Shown piece after piece: positions 52,987 to 62,056 of a stretch of DNA of 64,000 bases. Each line of letters opens with the position of its first letter. Positions within the stretch are counted from its first letter, which is position 1. The notes under the pieces are model-generated. The model had not been told where the DNA came from. It ran no database searches and saw only the letters and a list, made by a program, of their open reading frames with translations. The DNA lies in NCBI GenBank assembly GCA_900177435.1, contig FXAI01000002.1, positions 394,386-458,385 of the forward strand, in the 5' to 3' direction. The stretch comes from Alteromonadaceae bacterium Bs31 (GTDB lineage: Bacteria; Pseudomonadota; Gammaproteobacteria; Pseudomonadales; Cellvibrionaceae). Made by a program: the position numbers and the translations under genes.

Positions 52987-53889
52987 TTAATCCAAGTGCC
53001 CAAGTTTGCCAGCCGCAAAATCGGCTTCTATGCGCTCTATTTCCGCCTCTGAACTCATTACAAAAGGGCCCTTCTGAACGAAAGTTTCACCGACAGGTTT
53101 AGCAGCGAACAACACAAAATGCGCTGATTTATCATTGCTATTGCTTACTTGAAGTGCTTGTTCTGTACGCTTGTTAAGCGGCGAATATGCCACGGACTGC
53201 CCGGATGAAAGATGAACCTCTCGCCCGGAAACCGTTAATGTTATTTCGCCTTTCACTGCATATATCCAAGCGTTTTCCCCACCGTTCAAGGTGTGCATAA
53301 AGCCGCCGTTCGAATCAGTGCTTCCATCAAGAATGGTCATGGGTAATGCTGGAGATTGCTGCCCGCTTATGCCCTTGCTAGACCCCAGCAAAATGCGAAC
53401 ACGGCTACCATTTCCCTCATAAACAGGGACGCGGTGTGCCTCCACATGCAGTGACTCTGGCTCACTTGTCTTGTAGATTGAGGGTAGGTTCACAAATACT
53501 TGTAAGCCGTGAATTTTTGATCCTGTGCGTGGTGACTCGTCATGAACAACGCCAGCCCCAGCTTTAAGCCAGTACAAGTCTCCTGGCATCAGGTCGAAGT
53601 CGTTACCTAGTGTGTCGCGGTTATGGAACTTACCCTCGCTGTCTTCAAAAAGTACGGAAACAGCCGATAGCCCGGCGTGTGGATGAGCTCCAAAAGTTGG
53701 CATGGTCATTTTGTAGTGGTCAACCATGACCAAAGGATCCATCCCACCGGAAAAATCTTTTTCTTTAAAGGCCATGGCAGTAAAACCACTGCCAATCTCC
53801 AGTACTTTGCCGTACTTGGCCGGCGAGAAACCCGCTGGTGTCGTCGAATTCTTCGTTGTGTTGCTTGCTACTGTCACTGGTGCGTTCAT
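52987..53889 (-). CDS. pirin-family cupin protein
   Basis: A 300-residue double-cupin protein. The N-terminal metal-binding motifs are FGAHPHAGLSAVSVLFEDSEG and FHNRDTLG, followed by GAGVVHDE, which together give the His/Glu ligands of the pirin iron site. The second half carries ILDGSTDSNGG and the pirin C-terminal domain. Bacterial pirins include quercetinase-like enzymes and oxidative-stress proteins. It is the first gene of a minus-strand group and is divergent from a LysR regulator. Confidence 0.9.
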   Translation of the reverse strand: MNAPVTVASNTTKNSTTPAGFSPAKYGKVLEIGSGFTAMAFKEKDFSGGMDPLVMVDHYKMTMPTFGAHPHAGLSAVSVLFEDSEGKFHNRDTLGNDFDLMPGDLYWLKAGAGVVHDESPRTGSKIHGLQVFVNLPSIYKTSEPESLHVEAHRVPVYEGNGSRVRILLGSSKGISGQQSPALPMTILDGSTDSNGGFMHTLNGGENAWIYAVKGEITLTVSGREVHLSSGQSVAYSPLNKRTEQALQVSNSNDKSAHFVLFAAKPVGETFVQKGPFVMSSEAEIERIEADFAAGKLGHLD

Positions 53890-54031
53890 TGTTTTTTACT
53901 CCCGGCTATGTGTTGAGTTGCCATGCTTAAGATACTATCAATAGGACGATATGCGCCGGTAGATACAAAATCTGAAGTGTACGTTCTATAATTGGAACAA
54001 ATGTGGCGGACAAAGCGTGGTTACCGAAGAC

Positions 54032-54937
54032 ATGATCGACCTAAATGATTATTTTTACTTCGTTCACGTGGTAGAAAAACAAGGCTTTACGCCAGCGGCC
54101 AAAGCGCTAAATATTCCCAAATCACGCCTGAGCCGCCATGTAGCAAAGCTAGAAGAAAGGTTAGATATCAAGTTAATTCAAAGAACCTCTCGACAGTTCA
54201 ATGTGACAGAATCTGGCCAGATCTTTTATCAACACGCTCGCGCGCTGCTGGAGGAAATGAAAACAGCAGAGGCCGCCATTCAACATAGAAAAACCTCCCT
54301 AAGCGGTCGAGTGACCATGAGCTGTTCGGTGGGAGTGGCCCAGTTTGCAGTGAAGGATTTAGTACTGCAGTTTATGGCAGAGCACCCAAAAGTTGACCTG
54401 GTTCAGCAGGTTACTAACCAGGCTGTTGATTTAGTTGCTTCAGGTATCGATATGGCAATACGGGGTCACACGGAGGCCTTACCGGATTCGAGTATTATTC
54501 AGCGGCACCTTGCTACGGTTTCATGGCACTTGTTCGCGAGCACTCACTACTTGTCCAAAACTGGCAGCCCTAATTCACCCTATGATTTGTTTAAGCGGCA
54601 AAGTCTAAAAGTAGGTTGGCAGCCCGCTACTGGGCATTGGACACTGCATAACAGCGAAGGCCTAACAGTTACGGTTCCATTTAGCCCACAGCTGTGCAGT
54701 GACGATATGAGTACGCTAAAACACGCAGCTATCGAAGGGCTGGGTATCGTGAGCCTGCCGGCCTATGCCTGCCGTGAAGAAGTGACTAAGGGGTTATTAG
54801 TCAGAGTGCTGCCGGACTGGGTTTCAGGAAAGGCGCAATTGAGTCTACTACTGCCTTCCAGAAGAGCTCAGTCGCCTTCCGTAAGAACACTCAGTGAATA
54901 TTTAATAAATAACGTCAACGAACAGATTGGCGATTAG
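54032..54937 (+). CDS. LysR-family regulator divergent from the pirin operon
   Basis: A 301-residue LysR-type regulator. The ATG at 54032 (MIDLNDYFYFVHVVEKQGFT) is the family-typical start; the GTG at 54017 is less likely. The N-terminal helix-turn-helix (AAKALNIPKSRLSRHVAKLEERLDIKLIQRTSR, recognised by SRLSRHVAKLEERL) is followed by the ligand domain (VDLVASGIDMAIRGH, HLFASTHYLSK, DDMSTLKHAAIEGLGIVSLPAYA). It should control the divergent pirin, FMN reductase and DUF2798 genes, perhaps in response to a quinone or electrophile. Confidence 0.88.
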   Translation: MIDLNDYFYFVHVVEKQGFTPAAKALNIPKSRLSRHVAKLEERLDIKLIQRTSRQFNVTESGQIFYQHARALLEEMKTAEAAIQHRKTSLSGRVTMSCSVGVAQFAVKDLVLQFMAEHPKVDLVQQVTNQAVDLVASGIDMAIRGHTEALPDSSIIQRHLATVSWHLFASTHYLSKTGSPNSPYDLFKRQSLKVGWQPATGHWTLHNSEGLTVTVPFSPQLCSDDMSTLKHAAIEGLGIVSLPAYACREEVTKGLLVRVLPDWVSGKAQLSLLLPSRRAQSPSVRTLSEYLINNVNEQIGD

Positions 54938-55006
54938 CCGAAGCGAAACTGGCGCCGCGTGCCACGTACAAGGCCTTATTCAACCGTGCCTCACCTAAGT
55001 TATTTG

Positions 55007-55504
55007 TTAGGTTTCGGCAGCGAGCAAGGTATTTATTTCCTCTATCATTTTAGGTATTTGCTTTTCGCTATAACCGATATGCTTAGCTTTTACGAGACCA
55101 TCCCTGCCGATTATGACCATGTGCGGTATCGATTTTACGCCGTATTTTTTCGCTACACGAGATTTCTTGTCGAAAGAAAATATCATTGGATTATCCGTAA
55201 TTGCTTTAACCACTTTCTTATATATCTTCCTTGACTCATGGTAGCTTATTGCAATTACTTGCAAATGATCAGTACTAACTCTTTTCTGTATCCCACCTAA
55301 AACCGGAATCTCTTTCATACATGGACTACACCAAGTTGCCCAGAATGTTAAAATCACTACTTTCCCCTTGTAACTATCTAAATCAATTGACTCGCCAGCT
55401 CCATCCTTACCGATGAGTTTAAATGGTTCTTCTCCAACCTCTACTCCAGAATAGACATGACACGAAGAAAAGAGAATGATAACAATTAAGATATTTCTAA
55501 ACAT
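55007..55504 (-). CDS. TlpA-like thioredoxin-fold protein, periplasmic
   Basis: A 165-residue protein with a signal peptide and a redoxin domain containing FWATWCSPCMKEIP (redox Cys59 and Cys62) plus the cis-Pro segment VKSIPHMVIIGRDG. It should be a periplasmic thiol-disulphide protein. It is the first gene of the accessory run that continues to the end of the window, and its stop overlaps ACCTAAC. Confidence 0.85.
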   Translation of the reverse strand: MFRNILIVIILFSSCHVYSGVEVGEEPFKLIGKDGAGESIDLDSYKGKVVILTFWATWCSPCMKEIPVLGGIQKRVSTDHLQVIAISYHESRKIYKKVVKAITDNPMIFSFDKKSRVAKKYGVKSIPHMVIIGRDGLVKAKHIGYSEKQIPKMIEEINTLLAAET

Positions 55505-55866
55505 CTAGCATACTTCCAGTTTTACGATTATAAAGCTAAGGCCTTGCTTATTTGTGTTTTTTCAGTAGTGGCAATTCTAGTTGAAGTGGGGTCGCCGATA
55601 CAAAAATTGAGCAATTTTTTGATATGCATTAATTGCACTCCATCTAATAGATGGGCTCATATTTTGATACTCTTTGTATTTCCCCTAGAAGCTCAAATTT
55701 CATTGACCGCCGAAGCTAGCTAAAAGAGTGCCGCTTTCATTATCAATGTAATCTCTGGCCCTATCGCTGCCGCAAACATAGAGGTGTAGTGCCATATTAC
55801 CGGTAAGTGCCAGTGTTAGCTTCATTGTACAACTGTAACTCATTACCGCCAAACTAGGCTTAACGC
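55505..55866. other. 362-bp intergenic region of the accessory run
   Basis: No gene was recognised. A perfect 10-base palindrome TTACCGGTAA lies at 55797-55806. The stretch is AT-rich. Confidence 0.4.
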
Positions 55867-56502
55867 TCAGTAAATGCTTTTCTCTGGTAACCTGCTGTTC
55901 TGCACCATAAGCCAGATGCTTAGAGAAAGCTCAGCAATAGCCATTGTTAACATAGTAATTACCTCGACTATTTCGGGTAGTTGGAAGTCAATAAAAAATA
56001 CGATATATGTGAAAGATGCAGCTATAAGCAATAGGCCGAGGGTTCTAGGGATGTATTCTGACCTGAAAACCGAATACCCAAGCACAAAGATATGTAAGGA
56101 AAAAAAGCTGTATCCAACGAGTTTTATAGTTGCATAACCATAAACATCCACAAGCTCAATTACCAGTGCAACTAATCCAATGACTAAAATACCTGCGTAT
56201 AGCAGCCTGAGTGTTGCTGTAAGCAAGGCAAACTGCTTATTGGATGGGCTAAGTACAACATACAAGGCAAGAGCAATAATTGAGTCGAGCGCTAATACGA
56301 GCAGATAACCAAGAACGGCAACAAAAAACAGCGTGCCATTAGACTTGATATCCCTCGCTAAAGCGGCGCTATCCCCCGGCACTACAAAATTAGCCAAAAG
56401 AAAATCATCAACGATGGTTACAATAATAACCGAGCTTATAAACGCTATTCCTACAACCTTTGCCGCTTTGCTTGTCGATAAACCAGCGATGAAGCTGTTC
56501 AT
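55867..56502 (-). CDS. DUF4386-type multi-span membrane protein
   Basis: A 211-residue integral membrane protein with six hydrophobic segments and features of DUF4386: the N-terminal AAKVVGIAFISSVIIVTIVD, DDFLLANFVVPGD, and a C-terminal IPRTLGLLLIAASFTYIVFF. The family is of unknown function. It is separated from its neighbours by several hundred bases on both sides, unlike a normal operon. Confidence 0.75.
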   Translation of the reverse strand: MNSFIAGLSTSKAAKVVGIAFISSVIIVTIVDDFLLANFVVPGDSAALARDIKSNGTLFFVAVLGYLLVLALDSIIALALYVVLSPSNKQFALLTATLRLLYAGILVIGLVALVIELVDVYGYATIKLVGYSFFSLHIFVLGYSVFRSEYIPRTLGLLLIAASFTYIVFFIDFQLPEIVEVITMLTMAIAELSLSIWLMVQNSRLPEKSIY

Positions 56503-56836
56503 TTCAACGATCTCTGCAATAATTATTTTTGGGTAACAATTATATAACTTAGGATAAGACTAAGGCCCTGCATGGAGTCCAATCCATTTGGTTTTTGAGC
56601 CCAGCATCATATGCGTGCGTTCTGATTGTGTGTATCAATTACAGGGCCCCGCCGTACAGCCCCGTATAGAGGCTGGTAATGCTTGCGTAGCAATACAAAA
56701 CTAACAAAACGCAATTAAAAGTTAAGCGAGAGCACACATATACATTGCTACCAGCACTAAGGGGCCAAGGAACAAACTATAGGACTGTTACGTTTACAAG
56801 ATTATATAGCGCCGTGATACCCCATGAAACATGTAC
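56503..56836. other. 334-bp intergenic region of the accessory run
   Basis: No gene recognised. On the minus strand GCTTAAC and GTTAG flank a short AT-rich stretch near 56690-56725, a weak inverted repeat only. Confidence 0.35.
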
Positions 56837-57031
56837 TTACTGTGAGCTAGGTTTTCGTAAAATAGTAAATACAACAGCACCAAAAAGAGACAGAAATATG
56901 ACAAAGCCCACAGCAGACAATGATATTCTTAAGCCGTTATCGCCGGATAAGGCGTTAATAAAGATTGAGAGAGATATTAGTGTGCTAACCAGGCTAAAGA
57001 CAAACGCTATAGTCAAATTATTTCTTTCCAT
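56837..57031 (-). CDS. 64-residue two-span membrane protein
   Basis: A small hydrophobic protein with two helices (TIAFVFSLVSTLISLSIFI and SAVGFVIFLSLFGAVVFTIL) and a basic tail (RKPSSQ). A GGGG stretch sits about 10 bases before the ATG. No family recognised; comparable small membrane proteins occur in mobile cassette arrays. Confidence 0.5.
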   Translation of the reverse strand: MERNNLTIAFVFSLVSTLISLSIFINALSGDNGLRISLSAVGFVIFLSLFGAVVFTILRKPSSQ

Positions 57032-57128
57032 TATCGATCCCCATTATTAGTATTTGTTGTTATACGTACAGCTGAGGCCTCACGAAGTGGTGCCTATTAC
57101 GGCGTCCCGCGTTCCGATTTTTTGAGGG

Positions 57129-58085
57129 CTAGAATCTGTACGAATTTGAGGGCTGGTGGTAAGACATTCCTTCAATATCTTCGCCACGCAATCCGTTTAA
57201 TACCTTGCCGAAAAAATCCTTAACTGTGGGATTGGTTTTTTTATAGAAAACCCCGTGTGTTTTTCCAACATCTGGGCCATCAGTAAAGTCAAAATATAGG
57301 GCATTGCTAGAGTTAAGGTTTTTTGCCGTTCTCCCAAGTCGATCTTTTTGGAAGTTGGCATCCGACCATTTTAGCACCCAATCATTTTCATTAATTGTTA
57401 TGTACACGCGTTTGCCAGTTTCTATTAGATCTACCCACGACTTATGGTCTTTGTTGTCTACATCGGCCTGACATAACACCACATTGTCAAATATCGCTGT
57501 TTCATTTTCATAGGCCGAATCAAGAACATAGTTCTGGAACAAGTAGTTGCCAAGACTGTATGTCATTAGGGAAAATTTTATATCGCAAGCTTCAAGTGCT
57601 TGTCTATTAAAGGGCTCTTTCAAGTAGCCACTTAGTTTCTCGAGTGTAGAATCTAAGGCTCCCATCGAGGCCCGAGCCGTTCGCTTGGCGTGGCGGTACT
57701 CTTTCGTCTTAAAACCACCAGGATTAGATGGCCAGGAAAATGCGATAACCTCAACATTGTGTTCTTTTTCTAAAGCAAAACTTTTTTCTAGATTTTTCTC
57801 AAATGACTGATTAAAGCCGTGTACAAAAAACACGCAATTTTTCTTGTTAGAGGTTAGCTTGTCTCGGAGTTTGATGAACTCCTTTTGTGAGGGTATATTA
57901 TTATTTGTTATTACAGATGGTTCTTTGATTAGTTTAACTTTCCATATTCCATCGATTTTATTGGCAGTGGCGAGCCTAACTTCGTTTGGCCCTTTTGAGT
58001 TGACGCCATCGCCGAAAGCCTCGTGGTCTCCTATGCCATCTTTAAAGTTTGATTTATTAATATTTCTGTTTGTGATAATTAACAT
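57129..58085 (-). CDS. DUF900-type alpha/beta hydrolase
   Basis: A 318-residue protein of the alpha/beta-hydrolase superfamily. Motifs are CVFFVHGFNQSFEKN (oxyanion loop), nucleophile Ser in MTYSLGNYLFQN, and a late KTHGVFY with His. The DUF900/COG4782 pattern fits, including VIAFSWPSNPGG. GGAGAT lies just before the ATG (58085). The codon use is AT-rich compared with genes at the left of the window. No signal peptide. Confidence 0.75.
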   Translation of the reverse strand: MLIITNRNINKSNFKDGIGDHEAFGDGVNSKGPNEVRLATANKIDGIWKVKLIKEPSVITNNNIPSQKEFIKLRDKLTSNKKNCVFFVHGFNQSFEKNLEKSFALEKEHNVEVIAFSWPSNPGGFKTKEYRHAKRTARASMGALDSTLEKLSGYLKEPFNRQALEACDIKFSLMTYSLGNYLFQNYVLDSAYENETAIFDNVVLCQADVDNKDHKSWVDLIETGKRVYITINENDWVLKWSDANFQKDRLGRTAKNLNSSNALYFDFTDGPDVGKTHGVFYKKTNPTVKDFFGKVLNGLRGEDIEGMSYHQPSNSYRF

Positions 58086-58154
58086 TTAACATCTCCTTTG
58101 TTTGACGGTGGTTTGCTCCTACACCTTAGCAATACGTATTAAATTGCCATTTAC

Positions 58155-58424
58155 TTATGTTGCACGCTTACTGCTTGGCAAATAGAAAAGTAGGCTTACA
58201 ATTGGCAGGTATACTGGCGCGTAGAAAAGGATGTAAGCGATTTCTTTTGTCCCCTTATTTCCTGCGAGGCCCACCAGTACACCACACACCATTAAAATTA
58301 TGGACGCCAACATTATTAACATGGCATAAACAAATTTTCTAGTGCGATCTATCTTGTTGGATTTCACCAGCACATACAGGTGCAGCAATAACACGACGAT
58401 AAATGGTATAAATTCTATTCCCAT
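58155..58424 (-). CDS. 89-residue three-span membrane protein
   Basis: A small membrane protein with hydrophobic segments FIPFIVVLLLHLYVLV, YAMLIMLASIILMVCGVLVG and YILFYAPVYLPIVSLLFYL. No family recognised. The stop lies in ACATAAG. The 69-base spacing to the DUF900 gene is short enough for co-transcription. Confidence 0.55.
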   Translation of the reverse strand: MGIEFIPFIVVLLLHLYVLVKSNKIDRTRKFVYAMLIMLASIILMVCGVLVGLAGNKGTKEIAYILFYAPVYLPIVSLLFYLPSSKRAT

Positions 58425-59035
58425 ACTTTATCCAGAAAGTCAGCGCGGCGTATATAAACCACGCTACGCGAGCTTATTGTGAACCTGTAGGTTAAGGCTT
58501 TTACCTAGAATCATAGGCGCACATCGATATAGCAGGTACCATAAAAGCGAGATAGCGACTTCTAGCGGTATACCTGGTTCGAGCTGTATGAGGCTGTCTT
58601 CCAGTCCCACGAAAGTGCTATAGGCGTTCTCTTATGTAGCGTTCAGTGAGTCATCTTTGCTTAACATCGGGCAGATGTTAGTTCCTCCTTCTGATTTAAA
58701 GAGAAATGAATAAAAAAATGGCCCAAAGTAAAACATTTTCAACAAGGATTTTTTACTTATCAATTGACCTAGCTCCAAGCCTCTCCTGGGTAGGTTGGGT
58801 GGTGAGTGCACTCAGGGTAGAATGAGGCTCGCTTAGTCCAAGTCATTTGGATTTTTATAAAGAGCTACCAGCTCATTGTCAAGATTTTCTTTGAGTTTTA
58901 TGGGCGGTGTGTGGCTAAACAAAGTAGATGCTGCAACGGCTAAGCATAAAAATCAATAACTCACCATTTTTTAATTACTTTTAATTCTGGTGAATTAATG
59001 TTGCATAATTTTGTTATGAAATACTTGATACTGTT
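58425..59035. other. 611-bp gap containing an interrupted signal-peptide-like frame
   Basis: No intact gene. On the minus strand, 58967-58833, ATG is followed after three codons by TGA, and the same frame then reads FLCLAVAASTLFSH and a polar tail to TAA, as if a short exported protein had acquired a nonsense codon. The remainder shows nothing. Confidence 0.4.
58833..58967 (-). pseudogene. possible remnant of a short exported protein (in-frame TGA)
   Basis: Reads MVSY, stop, FLCLAVAASTLFSHTPPIKL, then a charged tail ending PNDLD. The hydrophobic part looks like a signal peptide. No family, no ribosome binding site; could be chance. Confidence 0.25.
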
Positions 59036-60097
59036 TTATCGGTAGTTAATTTTTTTGAGTTCATTCCGAACTTTATTCAACCTTTCAAAATAATCATGGC
59101 TTTTTCCTGATGTTTTAGGGAGCGAAGTGCTTCCTTCGAGAGGAATTTCACGAACCAGGCGAAACCCTTCACCTAAAGCGCTTGGGTTTGTCTTACCTGT
59201 ATGCGCACGGCTATAGGAATAGAGTGCATCTGCAGAAGAGCTATACGACCCTCCTCGGCGAATAACCATCTCAAAAAAACCAACGGGAGTATCATGCCCA
59301 ATGCAATCGCTCACCCAGGCACTTCCATCAGCTGGTGCTTTTTCATATCCATCGTGCTGACAATCCTCAACGTACTCGCCGACATTGCCAAGCATGTCGT
59401 AGACACCATACGCATTCGGTGCAAATAAGCCCACTACCGAAGTGTAGGCATTGCCATCGTCACAATTAATGCCGCTACGCTTTATCCTAAAATCATTCTC
59501 CAGTGCTTTCACGCCATTATTATCTAACACGTTTGCATGAAGACAAATGTCAGATACTTTAGCGCCAAAATAGTAGGGCGAAGCTGTCCCGCTTCGTACA
59601 ACATACTCCCACTCAGCCTCGGTTGGTAAGCGATAATGCTTTCCCGTTGTTATTGATAGCCAGCGAGCATAGGCCTTCGCATCCTCCCAGCCAATACACA
59701 TAACAGGGTGAAATTCAGATGGTGCATTGTCACGGTCATCCCATTTGGCGGCAGTCATTTTGTATTCTATTTTATTGTCCATCCATTTCCAGCATTGTTC
59801 CGGCATCCGGCGATTTGTAGCTGTTACAAACTGCTCAAATTCACCGACTGTCGTTTCGTACTTGGAAATATAGAATGCTGCTACCCTCACAGTATGGGCA
59901 GGAGCATGGCTTAGTTTGGAGGGCGTAGGGGTATTACTACCCATCATAAATTCGCCAGCGCTTATCAATACCATAGAGGGTTCTATCACTTCGTGACTCA
60001 AGGCTCCATTAAAAGCATTACTACTGGAGTTGTTTATTTCGTTCCGAGCGGTACATGCTGCGAGAATACATAGTGATAATATTGTGATGTATTTCAT
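59036..60097 (-). CDS. SUMF1/FGE-sulfatase-domain lipoprotein
   Basis: A 353-residue lipoprotein. The ATG at 60097 (MKYITILSLCILAAC) opens a lipobox, unlike the longer frame to 60163, and AAGG lies upstream. The formylglycine-generating-enzyme-like fold is shown by GEFMMGSNT, KYETTVGEFEQFV, HPVMCIGWEDAKAYARWLS, YRLPTEAEWEYVVRSGT and VIRRGGSYSSSADALYSYSRA. In true FGE two Cys near the C terminus are catalytic; none is evident at the usual site, so this is more likely a non-enzymatic SUMF1 relative, perhaps a ligand-binding or carbohydrate protein on the outer envelope. Confidence 0.85.
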   Translation of the reverse strand: MKYITILSLCILAACTARNEINNSSSNAFNGALSHEVIEPSMVLISAGEFMMGSNTPTPSKLSHAPAHTVRVAAFYISKYETTVGEFEQFVTATNRRMPEQCWKWMDNKIEYKMTAAKWDDRDNAPSEFHPVMCIGWEDAKAYARWLSITTGKHYRLPTEAEWEYVVRSGTASPYYFGAKVSDICLHANVLDNNGVKALENDFRIKRSGINCDDGNAYTSVVGLFAPNAYGVYDMLGNVGEYVEDCQHDGYEKAPADGSAWVSDCIGHDTPVGFFEMVIRRGGSYSSSADALYSYSRAHTGKTNPSALGEGFRLVREIPLEGSTSLPKTSGKSHDYFERLNKVRNELKKINYR

Positions 60098-60132
60098 TGG
60101 TGTCTGCCTTCTATGAGTAACCTGGTTGTCTA

Positions 60133-60183
60133 GCGCCCGGCTCACCAGTGAACAAACTGGCAAGCTTATGTGGTAGAGGGCGC
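60133..60183. repeat. folded intergenic element (two nested stems)
   Basis: GCGCCC (60133-60138) pairs with GGGCGC (60178-60183), enclosing CCAGT / ACTGG (60145-60160). TCTAG-type sequences lie just outside on both sides. The layout superficially resembles an integron attC hairpin but lacks canonical core sites. Confidence 0.4.
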
Positions 60184-60224
60184 GATACTTCTAGATGTGG
60201 GCGTATTGTCGTGCTGGCACTAAT

Positions 60225-60734
60225 TTACGTTTCAATAATCTTAACTTCATAAAGTTCATTGCCAACCGGTGGTTGAAAGAATTGTTCGGTAAACTCAAAC
60301 ATTGCCGGTGTTACTTCTAAAGAATAGCTTTCACCTTGCTTTTCGTTGCGCTCAAAAACGCGTTTATGACGCAACTCTACCGAAGCAGTTACATAATGTA
60401 ACTTAAACCCAACATTTGAATCTTTAGCTTTTTGCCTGATCTTGTCTCTCTGTTCTTTGGTAGCGGCAGCACCATCAAGAACAATGCTAGTATCGGCATC
60501 GAGAAGTTGTAGGCAAACCTGCCAGATTTGACTTCGGCAGCGCAGGTATTTTTCTGTAGCCCACGCCCCTACAACCTCCATAGGCTCTCGTAGTAAGCCT
60601 TCTGGTGCGTCAGGTACAAATAGCCTTGCAAGCCACTCATCCTCTGAAAAACATATTGCATTCTGTTCTTTAGCAAGTTGTTTCGCATAGGTAGTTTTCC
60701 CTGCACCTATTGGCCCGCATACTACATGAATCAT
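60225..60734 (-). CDS. P-loop kinase-like ATP-binding protein
   Basis: A 169-residue cytoplasmic protein with Walker A GPIGAGKTT (residues 7-15), the acidic-switch ICFSEDEWLARLF, and a Walker B-like SIVLDGAAATKEQRDKI, as in the shikimate-kinase/zeta-toxin-like AAA_33 group. It may phosphorylate a small molecule or nucleotide. GGAGAG lies just upstream of the ATG. Unlike a true zeta toxin no antitoxin partner is adjacent. Confidence 0.75.
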   Translation of the reverse strand: MIHVVCGPIGAGKTTYAKQLAKEQNAICFSEDEWLARLFVPDAPEGLLREPMEVVGAWATEKYLRCRSQIWQVCLQLLDADTSIVLDGAAATKEQRDKIRQKAKDSNVGFKLHYVTASVELRHKRVFERNEKQGESYSLEVTPAMFEFTEQFFQPPVGNELYEVKIIET

Positions 60735-61050
60735 TTTCTCTCCATTCTGTTAAGGTCTTAAACGCCGCGTGGTGAAGATGGTGGTTTTGTTCGTTTTGTC
60801 GAACAAAAGGTAATAGCTTTGCAAGGTCTGCGTGTAATGGCATTTTAAGTATACTGCGACCATCCATATTCTAAGTGTTCGTGCACAACAAAAATCACTA
60901 TGTTTTTAGCCATTTTTACACAGAGCTTTTGACTTTGCTTGTTATAGACCCATGGCAAGCGTTGTACAGAGCTTCGAGATTGCTGAGTCTGTACCAATAT
61001 AGTCTGCACCGATAGTATGGAGAACAGCGCACTTAGCGCATTGTTTCACT
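60735..61050. other. 316-bp intergenic region of the accessory run
   Basis: No supported gene; a 65-codon frame overlapping the kinase start looks non-coding. A short inverted repeat GCGC-ACTTA-GCGC (61028-61040) follows the end of the next gene. Confidence 0.4.
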
Positions 61051-61752
61051 TTACGCGGGGCGACTTAAATATTTATAAACCTCAAGAGCTTGTTGCTTTA
61101 CATCCTTAAGCTCATTTAGGTCTATTCGCCCCATATTACTTGTGGATCCATCATCATACATTGCGCGATACACGATCATTTGGTCTCCATTACCGTCGAT
61201 ATCAAAAGTATCGTTACTCGATATAAAATCAAGAAATTCGTCGCAAAATAACCTTCGTAGTGTATCTTCTTTACTGCATTTCACCAGGTATTTTTGAGAA
61301 AAGGGAGAGTGATCGATATCTACGCCGCCTTTACCCAAAGACTTTAAAAAGCGGATCTGATGTATATTAGAACGGCGAATATGGAAATTGGGGAGATCCA
61401 GGAAGGATGATTTGAAATAGAAAATCGGCTCCATATTTCTTCCCGTGTGGCCGCCTCTCGGCGAGCACTCGAAAAACACCGTCTCGACCCCATTCGCATT
61501 GTTCTGTAACACGTTTATGATCGTCGAGAGTCTATGGCCTTGCCTGTGAGTTGGATTATTAAAGCGGTTAAATGCTTTAAGTCGCTGTCTAAAGTCGCGG
61601 CTCATCTTTGTAGAAAATTGCATATCCAACTGCCCAGCCAAGTGCCGAAATAATTCTGAGCGTTGCTGCTCATGTTTATTTGATCGAGAACGAAAAAACA
61701 GAATCCATACAAAAATTACAAAGATCAATAATAGAAAAACACTAGTAGACAT
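61051..61752 (-). CDS. hypothetical protein with N-terminal membrane anchor
   Basis: A 233-residue protein with one N-terminal helix (VFLLLIFVIFVWILFF) and a basic cytoplasmic linker (RSRSNKHEQQR), followed by an alpha/beta domain containing TVFFECSPRGG, GVDIDHSPFSQKY and IDGNGDQMIVYRAM. It resembles DUF3137-like proteins in layout, but the match is not certain. Function unknown. Spacing to both neighbours is around 300 bases. Confidence 0.55.
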   Translation of the reverse strand: MSTSVFLLLIFVIFVWILFFRSRSNKHEQQRSELFRHLAGQLDMQFSTKMSRDFRQRLKAFNRFNNPTHRQGHRLSTIINVLQNNANGVETVFFECSPRGGHTGRNMEPIFYFKSSFLDLPNFHIRRSNIHQIRFLKSLGKGGVDIDHSPFSQKYLVKCSKEDTLRRLFCDEFLDFISSNDTFDIDGNGDQMIVYRAMYDDGSTSNMGRIDLNELKDVKQQALEVYKYLSRPA

Positions 61753-61984
61753 GCATTTGCTCCAACAGTTTGCTGGTTTAAGCTACATAGACACTTCGCG
61801 AGCCAATAGATATCTACCAGCTAAGCTAAAATATAATGGGTTTGAACCGTGATAGAAACCTTTTCGCTGCAGTGTTTGGCTCGCAAGGCGTATTTAATAA
61901 ATCTAAAGAATTAAGCATGTAGATCATGTAGTAACTGAGCAGAAAAAGTAGGAAAATATTATCACCACTGCTGATATGGCGACT

Positions 61985-62056
61985 CGCCCATGAGCTGAAG
62001 CACCGTAAAGGAGGGCCAAGCTGCGAAGTAGCTGAACATGGCGCGATTTGTTATGC
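61985..62056. repeat. attC-reminiscent element at the stop of the DUF1272 gene
   Basis: On the minus strand GCATAAC (containing the stop codon TAA) is followed after four bases by CGCGCCAT, which pairs with ATGGGCG about 46 bases later leaving one extra G unpaired. An unpaired base in this position and an end box next to a stop codon are features of attC sites, but the opposite end box is not canonical. Confidence 0.35.

Noticed and set aside
60225-60734. Zeta-type toxin
   Set aside because: The P-loop resembles the family, but no epsilon antitoxin gene is adjacent and the residues diagnostic of zeta toxins were not seen.
60670-60867. 65-codon minus-strand frame overlapping the kinase start
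   Set aside because: Overlaps a gene with a good ribosome binding site and has no recognisable domain.
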